A stretch of DNA of 64,000 nucleotides from Bacillus altitudinis 41KF2b. GTDB lineage: Bacteria > Bacillota > Bacilli > Bacillales > Bacillaceae. The stretch is taken from assembly GCF_000691145.1 (NCBI RefSeq), contig NZ_ASJC01000002.1, forward strand, positions 186,001 through 250,000, given 5' to 3'. Positions 8,331 through 16,365 of this stretch are shown here, in pieces. Both the position numbers and the translations under genes were made by a program. The notes under the pieces are model-generated. The model saw nothing but the letters and a program-made list of their open reading frames with translations, did not search any database and was not told the origin of the DNA. The stretch's first letter is position 1; the number at the start of each line of letters is the position of its first letter.

Positions 8331-8582
8331 TTAACGGTCTTTATTGGCACGATGAGCTTCATTTAATTGCTTGATCCGCTGAATCGTTTCTTTGATGTCT
8401 TCTTTTGCCTCTGGATACGTGTCATTAAAATGCTTGGCTAAAGGCGGCATGCTTTTGGCAATATGAGAATAGATGATCCACTGCGAGACATCTCTTTTCA
8501 GTTCCTCATTCGTTTCACCAAGCAGCAGCTCTGTATATTTATCAAGCAGGCCTTCGAGCTTTTCATCTAATTCATTTCCCAT
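8331..8582 (-). CDS. yusU: YusU, DUF2573-type small protein
   Basis: An 83-residue, charged, mostly helical soluble protein of unknown function (N-terminus MGNELDEKLEGLLDKYTELL). The ATG at 8582 has GGAGCGGA at suitable distance; the frame is open further upstream, but there it runs into the yusV-yusU spacer. It lies 72 bases downstream of yusV on the same strand, as in B. subtilis. No domain with known activity is visible. Its identity rests on size, position and general resemblance. Confidence 0.75.
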   Translation of the reverse strand: MGNELDEKLEGLLDKYTELLLGETNEELKRDVSQWIIYSHIAKSMPPLAKHFNDTYPEAKEDIKETIQRIKQLNEAHRANKDR

Positions 8583-8654
8583 TTGTATTCCGCTCCTTTT
8601 TTCAGAAAAAAGCCTGACTCTGCGTGTAACAGATGTCAGGCTTTTCACATACGA

Positions 8655-9494
8655 TTATCTTGCAGCAAGAAATGTCTCAGCTTGTGCCTGTTGGACAATA
8701 CAGCGTCCTCTGCCGTGCGGAATACATAACGGTGTTCCGAATAAAGGATCTGTTGTGACTTGGCAGTTCATATCAAAGACATTTTTCACAAGATCACAGT
8801 TAATGACAGTTTCCGGTCTTCCTTCTGCATAAATTGACTTGTCTTTAATGGCCACAAGGTGATGCGCATATCTGCAAGCGAGATTGAGGTCATGCAGAAC
8901 CATGACAATCGTGCGCTGCTCTTTTTCATTTAAATCAAAAAGAAGATCAAGGATTTCAATTTGGTGCGTCATGTCTAAATACGTTGTTGGCTCATCTAAT
9001 AGAATAATATCCGTCTCCTGTGCCAATGTCATCGCAATCCATGCACGCTGCCTTTGTCCACCTGATAATGAATCAACCGTTCGATCAGCAAGGTCTTCCA
9101 TCTTCGTTGATTTCAGTGCGCGATTTACCGCTTCTTCATCTTGCTTTGACCATTGCTTCAGCCAATTTTGATAAGGATATCGCCCTTGCTTGACGAGTTG
9201 ATGTACCGTTAATCCTTCTGGCGCTTCCGGTCCTTGCGGAAGAATGGCGAGCTGTTTCGCCACTTCCTTTGTTGGTAATTTGGCAATGGAATGACCTTCA
9301 AGCAGGACAGAACCACCCATTGGCTTCATGAGACGGGCCAAAGAGCGAAGTAGCGTGGATTTACCGCATCCATTGCTGCCAATAAATACTGTGATTTCAC
9401 CCTTAGGGATTGACACATTTAGTTCGTCTATGATCATTGTTTCTCCGTAACCTAAGCTTAAACCTTCAGTAGAAATGGCACTCATTCCGCTCAA
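8655..9494 (-). CDS. yusV: YusV, iron-siderophore ABC transporter ATPase
   Basis: ATP-binding subunit of the FecE/FhuC class. Walker A is GSNGCGKST, the ABC signature [13 protein letters not shown], Walker [14 protein letters not shown], and the switch His is in [15 protein letters not shown]. In B. subtilis YusV is a shared ATPase for several catecholate siderophore importers whose permeases are encoded elsewhere, which fits the absence of permease genes beside it. The start is either TTG 9494 or ATG 9485 (276 residues); AAGGAG sits close to the first and somewhat far from the second. A Fur box lies about 100 bases upstream, indicating iron repression. Confidence 0.92.
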   Translation of the reverse strand: MSGMSAISTEGLSLGYGETMIIDELNVSIPKGEITVFIGSNGCGKSTLLRSLARLMKPMGGSVLLEGHSIAKLPTKEVAKQLAILPQGPEAPEGLTVHQLVKQGRYPYQNWLKQWSKQDEEAVNRALKSTKMEDLADRTVDSLSGGQRQRAWIAMTLAQETDIILLDEPTTYLDMTHQIEILDLLFDLNEKEQRTIVMVLHDLNLACRYAHHLVAIKDKSIYAEGRPETVINCDLVKNVFDMNCQVTTDPLFGTPLCIPHGRGRCIVQQAQAETFLAAR

Positions 9495-9532
9495 ACGCTC
9501 CTTTTCTCATCCAAATTTTTTATATTGAATAT

Positions 9533-9546
9533 CGTCTATGTAGACG
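9533..9546. promoter_or_regulatory. 14 bp palindrome in the yusV leader
   Basis: CGTCTATGTAGACG is a perfect palindrome (6 bp arms, 2-base centre) between the Fur box and the yusV start. It may be an operator for an unidentified regulator; no family is assigned. Confidence 0.4.
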
Positions 9547-9549
9547 TCA

Positions 9550-9593
9550 AAGATCACTTATCTCAATTTAGTGTATCAGATTTAAGTGATCTT
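9550..9593. promoter_or_regulatory. Long inverted repeat between yusW and yusV
   Basis: AAGATCACTTA (9550-9560) and TAAGTGATCTT (9583-9593) are perfect 11 bp inverted arms separated by 22 bases, directly beside the Fur box. It could be a yusW terminator, although no T-tract follows, or a structured yusV leader. Confidence 0.5.
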
Positions 9594-9607
9594 GAAAATC
9601 ATTTTCA
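9593..9607. promoter_or_regulatory. Fur box upstream of yusV
   Basis: TGAAAATCATTTTCA is a perfect 7-1-7 inverted repeat close to the Bacillus Fur consensus TGATAATnATTATCA, with one substitution in each half. It lies between yusW and yusV, both on the minus strand, and most likely controls yusV. Confidence 0.8.
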
Positions 9608-9630
9608 ATTAAAAAATGAGAAAGTCTCGT

Positions 9631-10080
9631 TTACTTTTTCTTTTCGAATGCACGTTTTGTCCCATCTTCGAGCTTGATATCGACTCGTATCCGCTGATAA
9701 TCATCATCTAAATTAAAAGCAGATAATAACTCATTGACATATGTTTCATTCAGCTTTGCACTAGGAATCGACATATCATTGAGCTTCATTTTCATTTCAC
9801 GTAAAGCTTCTTCCCCTTCATAGCGGACACCATTCATATGATCTCGAATCAGTGCTTCTTCTCTTCCACCAGCTTGACGATAGGTAGCTTCATATAATTC
9901 GCTTTTTTGTCCATATTGTACGTGCAATTGCAAATGCTGAAATGGCAATTCCTTCATTTGAACAGCTGACAGACTTTCAGCTTCTGCTTCATGTGGATGT
10001 TGTATTGGTTCGATTGAACGACAGCCAGACAGCATAAAGAACAGCACTCCTAGCAGTCCCGCCTTCTTCCAGCACATCAT
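9631..10080 (-). CDS. yusW: YusW, lipoprotein
   Basis: A 149-residue secreted lipoprotein. A short hydrophobic signal segment (KKAGLLGVLFFML) is followed by the lipobox LSGC with Cys20 as the lipidated residue. The mature part contains the YusW-type domain: a beta-rich region, then helices with EEALREMKMKLNDM and ending DIKLEDGTKRAFEKKK. Function is unknown. GGAGGAAAC precedes the start; the second Met is equally possible. It lies upstream of yusV on the same strand with a Fur box between them, and divergent from yusZ. Confidence 0.82.
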   Translation of the reverse strand: MMCWKKAGLLGVLFFMLSGCRSIEPIQHPHEAEAESLSAVQMKELPFQHLQLHVQYGQKSELYEATYRQAGGREEALIRDHMNGVRYEGEEALREMKMKLNDMSIPSAKLNETYVNELLSAFNLDDDYQRIRVDIKLEDGTKRAFEKKK

Positions 10081-10190
10081 GTGTTTCCTCCTATTTCATA
10101 GCATCGTTTTTTATTCTTCTCCAAGCCCCTTTTGGTTATTCAATAAAACAGCAGACTATGGTAGATTAAAACAAAAAGGAGAACCGGAAG

Positions 10191-11033
10191 ATGAATAAAA
10201 CAGCCATTGTGACTGGTGCCAACAGCGGTTTCGGAAAGCTCATCACACTGCGTCTCGCTCAGCAAGGGTACACTGTGATTGCTGGCGTAAGACAGGAAAC
10301 CAATGCGAAAAAGCTTGCCGAAGAAGTAAAGAACGCCGCTTTATCCGAATCAATACATATTGAAGCATTAGATGTGACAGATACACAGTCCATTCAAGCA
10401 TTTCAAAAAAGGCTTAATGCCTATGCTCCCATTCACCTGCTTGTGAACAATGCGGGAACGGCCTATGCTGGTTTTGCTGAAGAAGTGCCTGTTGACCAGT
10501 ACCGTGAGCAATTTGAAGTCAATGTCTTTGGTGTGATGGAAATGACACAAGCAGTCCTTCCGTTGATGACGAGCGGTGCAAAAATATTCAATATGAGCAG
10601 TATCAGCGGACTCATGGGAATGCCCGCACTCTCTCCATATGTATCGTCAAAGTTTGCACTAGAGGGCTATACAGAGAGTTTGCGAATTGAGCTGGCTGCG
10701 TTTGGTATTCAGGCCGCTTTGATTGAGCCGGGTTCTTTCCAAACGAACATTTGGAACACCTCCATGAATGAGCAAATGACACCACCATCAGCAGGTTCTA
10801 AATACACAACTATTTATCAAAACATGATGTCCTATATAGAGACGCAAAAAAACAACTATGGAGATCCAGGCGAAGTTGCAGAGCTTGTGGTTTCGCTTGC
10901 AGAGAAGAAGCGACTAAAGAAGCTAAGGTATCTTGTGGGGAAAGGTGTTCGGCTTTCATTCATAGCAAAGCAGCTCTTGCCTTGGAATGTATGGGAAAAC
11001 ATTATTTTACGGACACTATCCTCAAAAAAATAG
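10191..11033 (+). CDS. yusZ: YusZ, short-chain dehydrogenase/reductase
   Basis: A 280-residue classical SDR. The cofactor motif is TGANSGFGK near the N-terminus, then NNAGTAYAG, and the catalytic Ser in NMSSISG with YVSSKFALEGY (YxxxK). The C-terminal extension beyond about residue 250 is typical of the larger YusZ type. The substrate is unknown. AAAGGAG precedes the ATG. It appears monocistronic and ends at the terminator pair that flanks repeat copy B. The B. subtilis gene mrgA, which I recall as lying between yusZ and htrB, is absent. Confidence 0.87.
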   Translation: MNKTAIVTGANSGFGKLITLRLAQQGYTVIAGVRQETNAKKLAEEVKNAALSESIHIEALDVTDTQSIQAFQKRLNAYAPIHLLVNNAGTAYAGFAEEVPVDQYREQFEVNVFGVMEMTQAVLPLMTSGAKIFNMSSISGLMGMPALSPYVSSKFALEGYTESLRIELAAFGIQAALIEPGSFQTNIWNTSMNEQMTPPSAGSKYTTIYQNMMSYIETQKNNYGDPGEVAELVVSLAEKKRLKKLRYLVGKGVRLSFIAKQLLPWNVWENIILRTLSSKK

Positions 11034-11043
11034 GCACAAAAAA

Positions 11044-11068
11044 ACAGGTGGATCGCTTATCCACCTGT
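11044..11068. terminator. Left copy of duplicated terminator at repeat copy B
   Basis: ACAGGTGGAT, loop CGCTT, ATCCACCTGT: a 10 bp perfect stem preceded by an A-tract and followed directly by the repeat. On the minus strand the hairpin is followed by TTTTTTG. It has the same arms as 11247-11271 but a different loop. Confidence 0.9.
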
Positions 11069-11246
11069 CAGCGTGTAGACAAACCTTCGCATTCTTTGTC
11101 AGTCCTGCGTGCTGGTGCTCACGAATGTCAAATTCGCTCCGCGCCAGTACTCGTCCTTCCTAGACTTCAAAGGTTTTCTATCACGCTGAAAAAAAGAAGA
11201 CAAAGGGCTAAAATCAAGTTCATTTTAGCCCTTTGTCAACAATCTA
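11069..11246 (+). repeat. Terminator-flanked repeat element, copy B (forward)
   Basis: A 178 bp copy of the element at 8129-8303, in the same orientation. It begins CAGCGTGTAGACAAACC, contains the same closing stem (CAGCGTG / CACGCTG) and the same 16 bp hairpin (GACAAAGGGCTAAAAT / ATTTTAGCCCTTTGTC), and ends AACAATCTA. Relative to copy A it has several substitutions and three extra bases in the A-rich linker between the two domains. It lies between the convergent genes yusZ and htrB, flanked by two copies of the local terminator. Confidence 0.85.
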
Positions 11247-11271
11247 ACAGGTGGATCTTTTATCCACCTGT
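11247..11271. terminator. Right copy of duplicated terminator at repeat copy B
   Basis: ACAGGTGGAT, loop CTTTT, ATCCACCTGT followed by TTTCTTTT. It differs from the left copy only in the loop. It terminates plus-strand transcripts that have read through yusZ and the repeat. Confidence 0.9.
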
Positions 11272-11277
11272 TTTCTT

Positions 11278-12648
11278 TTATTCGTTATCAGACTGCCCAA
11301 GGGTAATATCAAGATTTTTATTCTTTCCATCACGAATGACAGTCATTGTCGTTTTATCGCCAATTTTTGTTTCTTTATAAAGGATTTCTTTCAGCTGTGA
11401 GCTGTTCGCTACATCTTTTCCTTTGAACTTGATGATGACATCTCCAGACTTCAAGCCTGCTTTTTGTGCAGGAGATCCTTTTGAAACATCTTTTACATAG
11501 ATGCCTTTACCGATTTGTTTATCAAATAGGCCAAGTGTATTTTCCTGATACGTTTCAGGCACTTGCTCAAGGTCAATCATTTGTACGCCAAGGTAAGGAC
11601 GTTCGACTTTTCCATTTTTCAACAGCTGATCTACGATCGGTTTTACATCGTTACTTGGGATCGCAAATCCGAGTGATTCTACTCCGCTTTCGCTAATTTT
11701 CAAGCTGTTGATGCCGATGACTTGACCGTCTGTATTGATCAGCGGACCGCCACTGTTTCCAGGGTTAATGGCTGCATCTGTTTGAAGTACATTCATCTCA
11801 ACAGTTCCAGATGATGTATTGGCTTCAACGGTACGATCGAGACCACTAATAATCCCTTCTGTTACTGTACCAGAGAACTGCGCACCGAGCGGGTTCCCGA
11901 TTGCAATGACTTTGTCTCCAGCACGTAGCTTAGAAGAATCTCCAAAACTTGCAACTTTATCAATGCCGTCAGCATTTATTTCCACGACAGCTAAATCTGT
12001 CATTACGTCACTGCCGACAAGCTTCGCATCTTTTGTTTTCCCATCGTATAGTGTGACCTTTAATTTATTGGCACCCTCGACTACATGGTTATTGGTGATA
12101 ATGTATGCTTTTTTTCCATCTTTTTTGAAGATGACACCAGAACCCGTTCCAGCTTCTGCTTCAGTTGAATCACCGCTAAGACCGAACGAGTTTTGTGTAG
12201 ATTGATAGTTTGAGACCCCTACAATCGTCGGCTCTAAATCTTCTACCATATCAGCAACATTCGTCGCATTGGTGATTTGTTTTGTTGAGAAATTTTCAGA
12301 TGAAGCCGGTTCGCTTGATGCTGTTTGGGTTTGAGTGTTTGCCGCTGTATCTTGTGACTGCGGTAAAAGCGGTGTAATGCCAAGCACAAGACCGCCACCA
12401 ATAATCCCTCCAAGAATCGGACTCAGCCATGCAGCCTTCCGTTTTTTCTCCTTTTTAGACGAACGGTCATCAATCACTTGAGGAGACCCGTTTGGCACCC
12501 TCTCCTGAGAGGCAGATGCTTCGTTTTCATGATGGTGAAAAACGAGTTCTTTCTCTTTTTCTGGTTCTTCTATTTGTTTCTCATTCTCTTGATGTGCGTG
12601 TTCTTGATCATTCATCTTTTTCTCTTCATCTTCTCTTCGGAAATCCAT
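11278..12648 (-). CDS. htrB: HtrB (YvtA), membrane-anchored DegP-type serine protease
   Basis: A 456-residue quality-control protease. A hydrophilic, Glu/Gln/His-rich cytoplasmic N-terminus (about 70 residues) is followed by one membrane segment (AAWLSPILGGIIGGGLVLGI), then a trypsin-like domain outside the membrane with the His in ITNNHVVEGA, the Asp in SDVMTDLAVVEI and the Ser in INPGNSGGPL, and a C-terminal PDZ domain. It degrades or refolds misfolded exported proteins. The start is the ATG at 12648 with AAAGGAG upstream; a GTG nine bases earlier is too close to that site. It is divergent from cssRS, which activates htrA and htrB in B. subtilis. Confidence 0.95.
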   Translation of the reverse strand: MDFRREDEEKKMNDQEHAHQENEKQIEEPEKEKELVFHHHENEASASQERVPNGSPQVIDDRSSKKEKKRKAAWLSPILGGIIGGGLVLGITPLLPQSQDTAANTQTQTASSEPASSENFSTKQITNATNVADMVEDLEPTIVGVSNYQSTQNSFGLSGDSTEAEAGTGSGVIFKKDGKKAYIITNNHVVEGANKLKVTLYDGKTKDAKLVGSDVMTDLAVVEINADGIDKVASFGDSSKLRAGDKVIAIGNPLGAQFSGTVTEGIISGLDRTVEANTSSGTVEMNVLQTDAAINPGNSGGPLINTDGQVIGINSLKISESGVESLGFAIPSNDVKPIVDQLLKNGKVERPYLGVQMIDLEQVPETYQENTLGLFDKQIGKGIYVKDVSKGSPAQKAGLKSGDVIIKFKGKDVANSSQLKEILYKETKIGDKTTMTVIRDGKNKNLDITLGQSDNE

Positions 12649-12985
12649 CGCTTGCACTCCTTTGCATCATTTTCATGAAATGCTTCATTCATATGTCTAG
12701 ACAGGACTCATGTCCTCTTAATGGCAATATCATTGAAAAATTCTTTATGACAATATGTCAAATTATATAATACTTATTCATAGAAAAAAAGCAAGGTGTG
12801 CACATTGGTGAAAAGCACCTATTCATTAGCCTTTTGTCTATGCCCTTTTTTCCCTTGAGCTTATCATAAACAAACATTATGGGATAATGATGAGAAGAAT
12901 ATGTGAAATTGTGAAAAAAGCGTGTGATTGTTGACATGCCGCCTTTGTATCCCGTTATAATGACGTTGAGAGGATGTGGAAGACT
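12649..12985. promoter_or_regulatory. htrB-cssRS divergent regulatory region
   Basis: A 337-base intergenic stretch. The inverted repeat TGACA-ATA-TGTCA at 12748-12760 is a candidate CssR operator; this is an inference from position. A promoter for cssR is suggested by TTGACA at 12931-12936 and TATAAT at 12956-12961, with a long spacer of 19 bases. The rest is AT-rich and I see no further gene in it. Confidence 0.55.
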
Positions 12986-13660
12986 TTGTCGTACACCATT
13001 TATTTAGTTGAAGATGAGCAGAATTTAAATGAACTGTTAACCAAATATTTAGAGAGTGAAAATTGGAATGTGTCCTCTTTTTTAACCGGAGAAGCGGCAC
13101 GCGAAGCAATGAACAAGCCCCCGCATCTATGGATTTTAGATATTATGCTGCCTGATACAGACGGCTACACACTCATTAAAGAAATCAAAGCAGCCTCGCC
13201 TGACGTACCGGTCATTTTTATTTCGGCACGTGATGCAGATATTGATCGTGTGCTTGGCTTAGAACTCGGGAGCAGTGATTATATTGCAAAACCCTTTCTT
13301 CCGCGCGAGCTGATCATCCGCGTGCAAAAGCTGCTGGAGCTTGTATATAAAAACAGTGACACACCTCAGCAAAGCGTCACACCCGTTTCTTCCTATATCA
13401 TTCATGAGGACGTAAGAGAGGTGTATGAAGGAGATCAGCTGATTAATTTAACGTCTAAGGAATTTGATTTGCTGCTCTTATTTACCCATCATCAAGGACA
13501 TGCCTTTTCCCGGGAAGATATCCTCGTCAAGATCTGGGGGCACGATTACTTCGGGACAGATCGTGTGGTCGATGATCTTGTCAGACGGCTGCGCAAAAAA
13601 ATGCCTGACTTAAAAGTCGAGACCATTTATGGATTTGGCTATAGGATGCTAAAGGGATGA
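12986..13660 (+). CDS. cssR: CssR, secretion-stress response regulator
   Basis: OmpR-type response regulator of 224 residues. The receiver domain has the acidic pair in YLVEDE, phosphoacceptor Asp52 in LDIMLPDTDG and Lys in YIAKPF. The winged-helix C-terminal domain ends VETIYGFGYRM. With CssS it senses misfolded secreted protein and activates htrA/htrB. I chose the TTG at 12986, which starts the protein at SYTIYLVED as in B. subtilis CssR. An ATG twelve bases earlier would sit immediately on the AGAGG site. The stop overlaps the cssS start (ATGA). Confidence 0.93.
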   Translation: MSYTIYLVEDEQNLNELLTKYLESENWNVSSFLTGEAAREAMNKPPHLWILDIMLPDTDGYTLIKEIKAASPDVPVIFISARDADIDRVLGLELGSSDYIAKPFLPRELIIRVQKLLELVYKNSDTPQQSVTPVSSYIIHEDVREVYEGDQLINLTSKEFDLLLLFTHHQGHAFSREDILVKIWGHDYFGTDRVVDDLVRRLRKKMPDLKVETIYGFGYRMLKG

Positions 13661-14988
13661 AGAACAAACCACTCGCTTTTCAAATTTGGGTTGTCATCTC
13701 TGGCATTTTACTCACCATCTCGATTGTCCTGATCATTTTATTTTCAAATACATTACGCAGCTTTTTTACGAATGAAATTTATAAAAACATCGAAAACGAG
13801 CAGCAAGTGTTAACAGAATACCCTCTGAATCGAGACGGCTCACCAAAGTCGACACCAGAAAACCGATCGGTTCAGCACATTCTGATTCCGTCAGATGAAT
13901 TAAATCAAATGGCTCAGTTTTTCCCGCATGCCTTTATTGAAAAAGTGCAGTCCTTTGTTAAAAAACAAAAAAGCGCAACAAAACGCTATTCTGAAGAAGT
14001 GAATGGTCAGCATATCTTTTTTGTGATCAAAAAAGTCTCAACAGGCAATACACAATATATTCTCTTGTCATATGCACCCGATTCTTATCGAGATGACTTG
14101 TCCTTTACACTGTTTAAACAGCTGATTTTCATCTTAGGAACGGTTATTTTACTAAGCTGGATTCCATCGATTTGGCTCGCCCGCTACTTATCACGTCCAA
14201 TCGTCGCGTTTGAAAAGCACGTCAAACGCATTGCACAAGAAGACTGGGACGATCCTGTGATGGTTGACCGGCAAGATGAAATTGGCAAACTGGGGCATAC
14301 GATTGAAGAAATGAGACAAAAGCTCATTCAAAAGGATGAAACAGAACGAACGCTTTTGCAAAATATATCACACGACTTAAAAACACCTGTGATGGTCATC
14401 CGCGGTTATACGCAGTCTATTAAAGATGGAATTTTCCCTAAAGGAGACCTTGAACAAACGGTGGAAGTGATTGAAGGCGAAGCGGAAAAGCTTGAGAAGA
14501 AAATCAAAGATTTGCTGTATTTAACAAAGCTTGATTATTTATCAAAACAACATCCGGCGCATTCTCCCTTCCTTGTGAGTAATACAATGCTGGAAGTAGT
14601 TGACCGTTTACGCTGGTCGAAAAATGAATTGCAGTGGAACGTGGACTTAGATGATGAGGCTGCACTTGAAGGCGATCCAGAACAATGGAGCAAATTATTT
14701 GAAAATGTATTAGAAAATCAACTTCGCTACGCAAAAAATAAAATTGATATTCATATGAAGCAGGAAGAGGATCAAATTCGCATCGTCATTCGTAATGATG
14801 GCCCTCCAATTGAAGAACACATGCTATCCAGCCTATACGAACCTTTTAGTAAGGGAAAAAAGGGCGAATTCGGCATTGGATTAAGCATTGTCAAACGAAT
14901 TCTTTCAATGCATCAAGCGTCCATATCAATTGAAAATGATGAACTAGGTGTACGCTATACGATCACTGTTCCAAAGAAGAGGCTGTAG
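13657..14988 (+). CDS. cssS: CssS, secretion-stress sensor histidine kinase
   Basis: A 443-residue membrane sensor kinase. TM1 (about residues 8-30) and TM2 (about 160-180) bracket an extracytoplasmic sensor domain, then a HAMP region, the phospho-acceptor box NISHDLKTPVMVIRGY and an HATPase_c domain with FENVLENQLRYA (N box), RNDGPPI and GIGLSIVKRI. It phosphorylates CssR in response to secretion or heat stress. It is translationally coupled to cssR by a 4-base overlap. Confidence 0.95.
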   Translation: MKNKPLAFQIWVVISGILLTISIVLIILFSNTLRSFFTNEIYKNIENEQQVLTEYPLNRDGSPKSTPENRSVQHILIPSDELNQMAQFFPHAFIEKVQSFVKKQKSATKRYSEEVNGQHIFFVIKKVSTGNTQYILLSYAPDSYRDDLSFTLFKQLIFILGTVILLSWIPSIWLARYLSRPIVAFEKHVKRIAQEDWDDPVMVDRQDEIGKLGHTIEEMRQKLIQKDETERTLLQNISHDLKTPVMVIRGYTQSIKDGIFPKGDLEQTVEVIEGEAEKLEKKIKDLLYLTKLDYLSKQHPAHSPFLVSNTMLEVVDRLRWSKNELQWNVDLDDEAALEGDPEQWSKLFENVLENQLRYAKNKIDIHMKQEEDQIRIVIRNDGPPIEEHMLSSLYEPFSKGKKGEFGIGLSIVKRILSMHQASISIENDELGVRYTITVPKKRL

Positions 14989-15009
14989 GTTTTACACCGC
15001 AGTCTTTTT

Positions 15010-15174
15010 TTAGATGAATGAATACCCATTGAAATCACGGTATGTGGCTTTGATCTTCTTGCCAGCTTGATACATCCATTTCTTTTCAATGGTTGTCTCT
15101 TTCGGCATTTTGACTTTTTCTACTTGAATTCCTTTTGCTTTCAAGCGTCTAATCATATCATCAATTTCTCTCAT
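15010..15174 (-). CDS. Small conserved-looking protein, divergent from yuxN
   Basis: A 54-residue basic protein starting MREIDDMIRRLKAKGIQVEK and ending KATYRDFNGYSFI. The ATG at 15174 has AAAGGATGATG upstream. An N-terminal helix is followed by a mixed, probably beta-rich part. The function is unknown. I do not recognise it with certainty, though a short gene is also present between cssS and yuxN in B. subtilis. Its promoter region carries two palindromes of TetR-operator type shared with the divergent yuxN, so it is probably a YuxN target. Confidence 0.72.
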   Translation of the reverse strand: MREIDDMIRRLKAKGIQVEKVKMPKETTIEKKWMYQAGKKIKATYRDFNGYSFI

Positions 15175-15198
15175 GGAACATCATCCTTTCACATTTTT

Positions 15199-15212
15199 TG
15201 ACCGGTTGGTCA
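15199..15212. promoter_or_regulatory. Candidate YuxN operator 1
   Basis: TGACCGGTTGGTCA: perfect inverted arms TGACC/GGTCA with a 4-base centre, a typical TetR-family operator form containing TGACCxxxxGGTCA. It lies just upstream of the 15010-15174 gene. Confidence 0.65.
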
Positions 15213-15291
15213 CCTTACTTTATAATATAAAGAATTACACTGTAAAAAACAAGTTACAATCTGATTAATTTTTGAAAAGTTTTGTCGTTTA

Positions 15292-15305
15292 TGACCGATA
15301 AGTCA
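15292..15305. promoter_or_regulatory. Candidate YuxN operator 2
   Basis: TGACCGATAAGTCA resembles operator 1 (TGACC, 4 bases, then AGTCA) and lies 62 bases upstream of the yuxN start. Two related palindromes in one divergent promoter suggest control of both genes by YuxN. Confidence 0.6.
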
Positions 15306-15366
15306 CATCTCTTTGCGCACGTTTCCTAAGACATTTGTCGCTCGGTAAGAAAGGATGACATTCATA

Positions 15367-16245
15367 TTGAAAAAGAAAGAAAAAATGATTATTGAGGCTG
15401 GTATGAAGTTATTTGCCAGCAAAGGCTATAATACAACGTCTGTTCAGGAAATTGCGGATGAATGCCACATGTCAAAGGGTGCGTTTTACCTTTATTTCAA
15501 ATCGAAGGAAGCACTACTTATTTCGATCTTGCATTACTATTACGATAAGGTATTTACCCGGATTCATGAGGTTCAAACAGAGGGCGGCACACCAAAAGAG
15601 GCCTACCGGAAACAGCTCACTGTCTATTACGATAATATTTTGCAGCAAAAAGATTTTATTAAAATGCAGCTAAGCGACAGGGCGCTCCCATTGAACGAAG
15701 AAACGCAGCAGCTCGCAAAGCAAATTCGACTTGCGACGATTCAGTTGCACATTGATAACATTAAGCAAGTGTATGGAGATGCAGCCATTCCTTATATGGC
15801 TGATCTTTGTTTAACGATCGAGGGCATGAGTCACGTTTACTTTGAGCTTGCCATTTTATATGATTTTCAGCTCGAAGCAGAGGAGCTTGCCGCAACAATG
15901 ATTCACCGTATTGATGATCTAATGGGCGGTATGATGAAGCGCAATGACCATCCGCTCATTTCTGTGGACCAAGCAAGCGACTGGTTCGGCCCGATTTATG
16001 AACGATCATTTGACCCGCTCACAGAATCTCTATTAAAAGAATTAAGAGAACTGGCAGAAGCACATTATGAAGTGAAAGACGAGCCAGATTTATTTGAAGC
16101 GCTTGGCATTTTAGAAAACGAGTTAAACAAACAAAAACCAAGACAAGTCATCGTCAAAGGCATGCTTTATCAATTGAAATTATACACACCGCTTCAGCCG
16201 GTCTCCGGCTCCTTATTACGCATTCTAAAAGAAGATCATTTATAA
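15367..16245 (+). CDS. yuxN: YuxN, TetR-family transcriptional regulator
   Basis: A 292-residue regulator. The N-terminal TetR helix-turn-helix is clear: IIEAGMKLFASKGYNTTSVQEI followed by MSKGAFYLYFKSKEALL. The long C-terminal part is helical and divergent, and the total length is above the usual 190-220 residues, as in B. subtilis YuxN. I place the start at TTG 15367 (KKKEKMIIEAG); the ATG at 15355 directly adjoins the AAAGG ribosome binding site. The two palindromes upstream suggest autoregulation and control of the divergent small gene. The ligand is unknown. Confidence 0.87.
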   Translation: MKKKEKMIIEAGMKLFASKGYNTTSVQEIADECHMSKGAFYLYFKSKEALLISILHYYYDKVFTRIHEVQTEGGTPKEAYRKQLTVYYDNILQQKDFIKMQLSDRALPLNEETQQLAKQIRLATIQLHIDNIKQVYGDAAIPYMADLCLTIEGMSHVYFELAILYDFQLEAEELAATMIHRIDDLMGGMMKRNDHPLISVDQASDWFGPIYERSFDPLTESLLKELRELAEAHYEVKDEPDLFEALGILENELNKQKPRQVIVKGMLYQLKLYTPLQPVSGSLLRILKEDHL

Positions 16246-16272
16246 AACCCAGGGCTTGCTTGCCCTGGGTTT
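16245..16272. terminator. Terminator of yuxN
   Basis: AAACCCAGGGC (16245-16255) and GCCCTGGGTTT (16262-16272) form an 11 bp perfect stem with loop TTGCTT. It begins at the last base of the yuxN stop codon. Confidence 0.85.
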
Positions 16273-16338
16273 ATGATTGTGACAAAAACAAACAATCAAA
16301 CTTCTTTTCTGTGATTTCAGGGAGTTTCCATTAAAAAA

Positions 16339-16362
16339 ACCAGAGGCACAGAGGCCTCTGGT
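16339..16362 (-). terminator. Terminator of fumC
   Basis: On the minus strand ACCAGAGGC, loop CTCTGT, GCCTCTGGT, followed by TTTTTTTAA. It lies just after the fumC stop. Confidence 0.9.
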
Positions 16363-16365
16363 GTC

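Noticed and set aside
8156-8374. Open frames that run through repeat copies A, B and partly C, with similar predicted peptides (GAHEC and LPRLQRFSITLK segments)
   Set aside because: Near-identical DNA will share open frames. There is no ribosome binding site, the frame is broken in copy D, and in A and B it runs on through the flanking terminator into unrelated sequence. Copy B has a frame-keeping 3-base insertion, but that is weak evidence.
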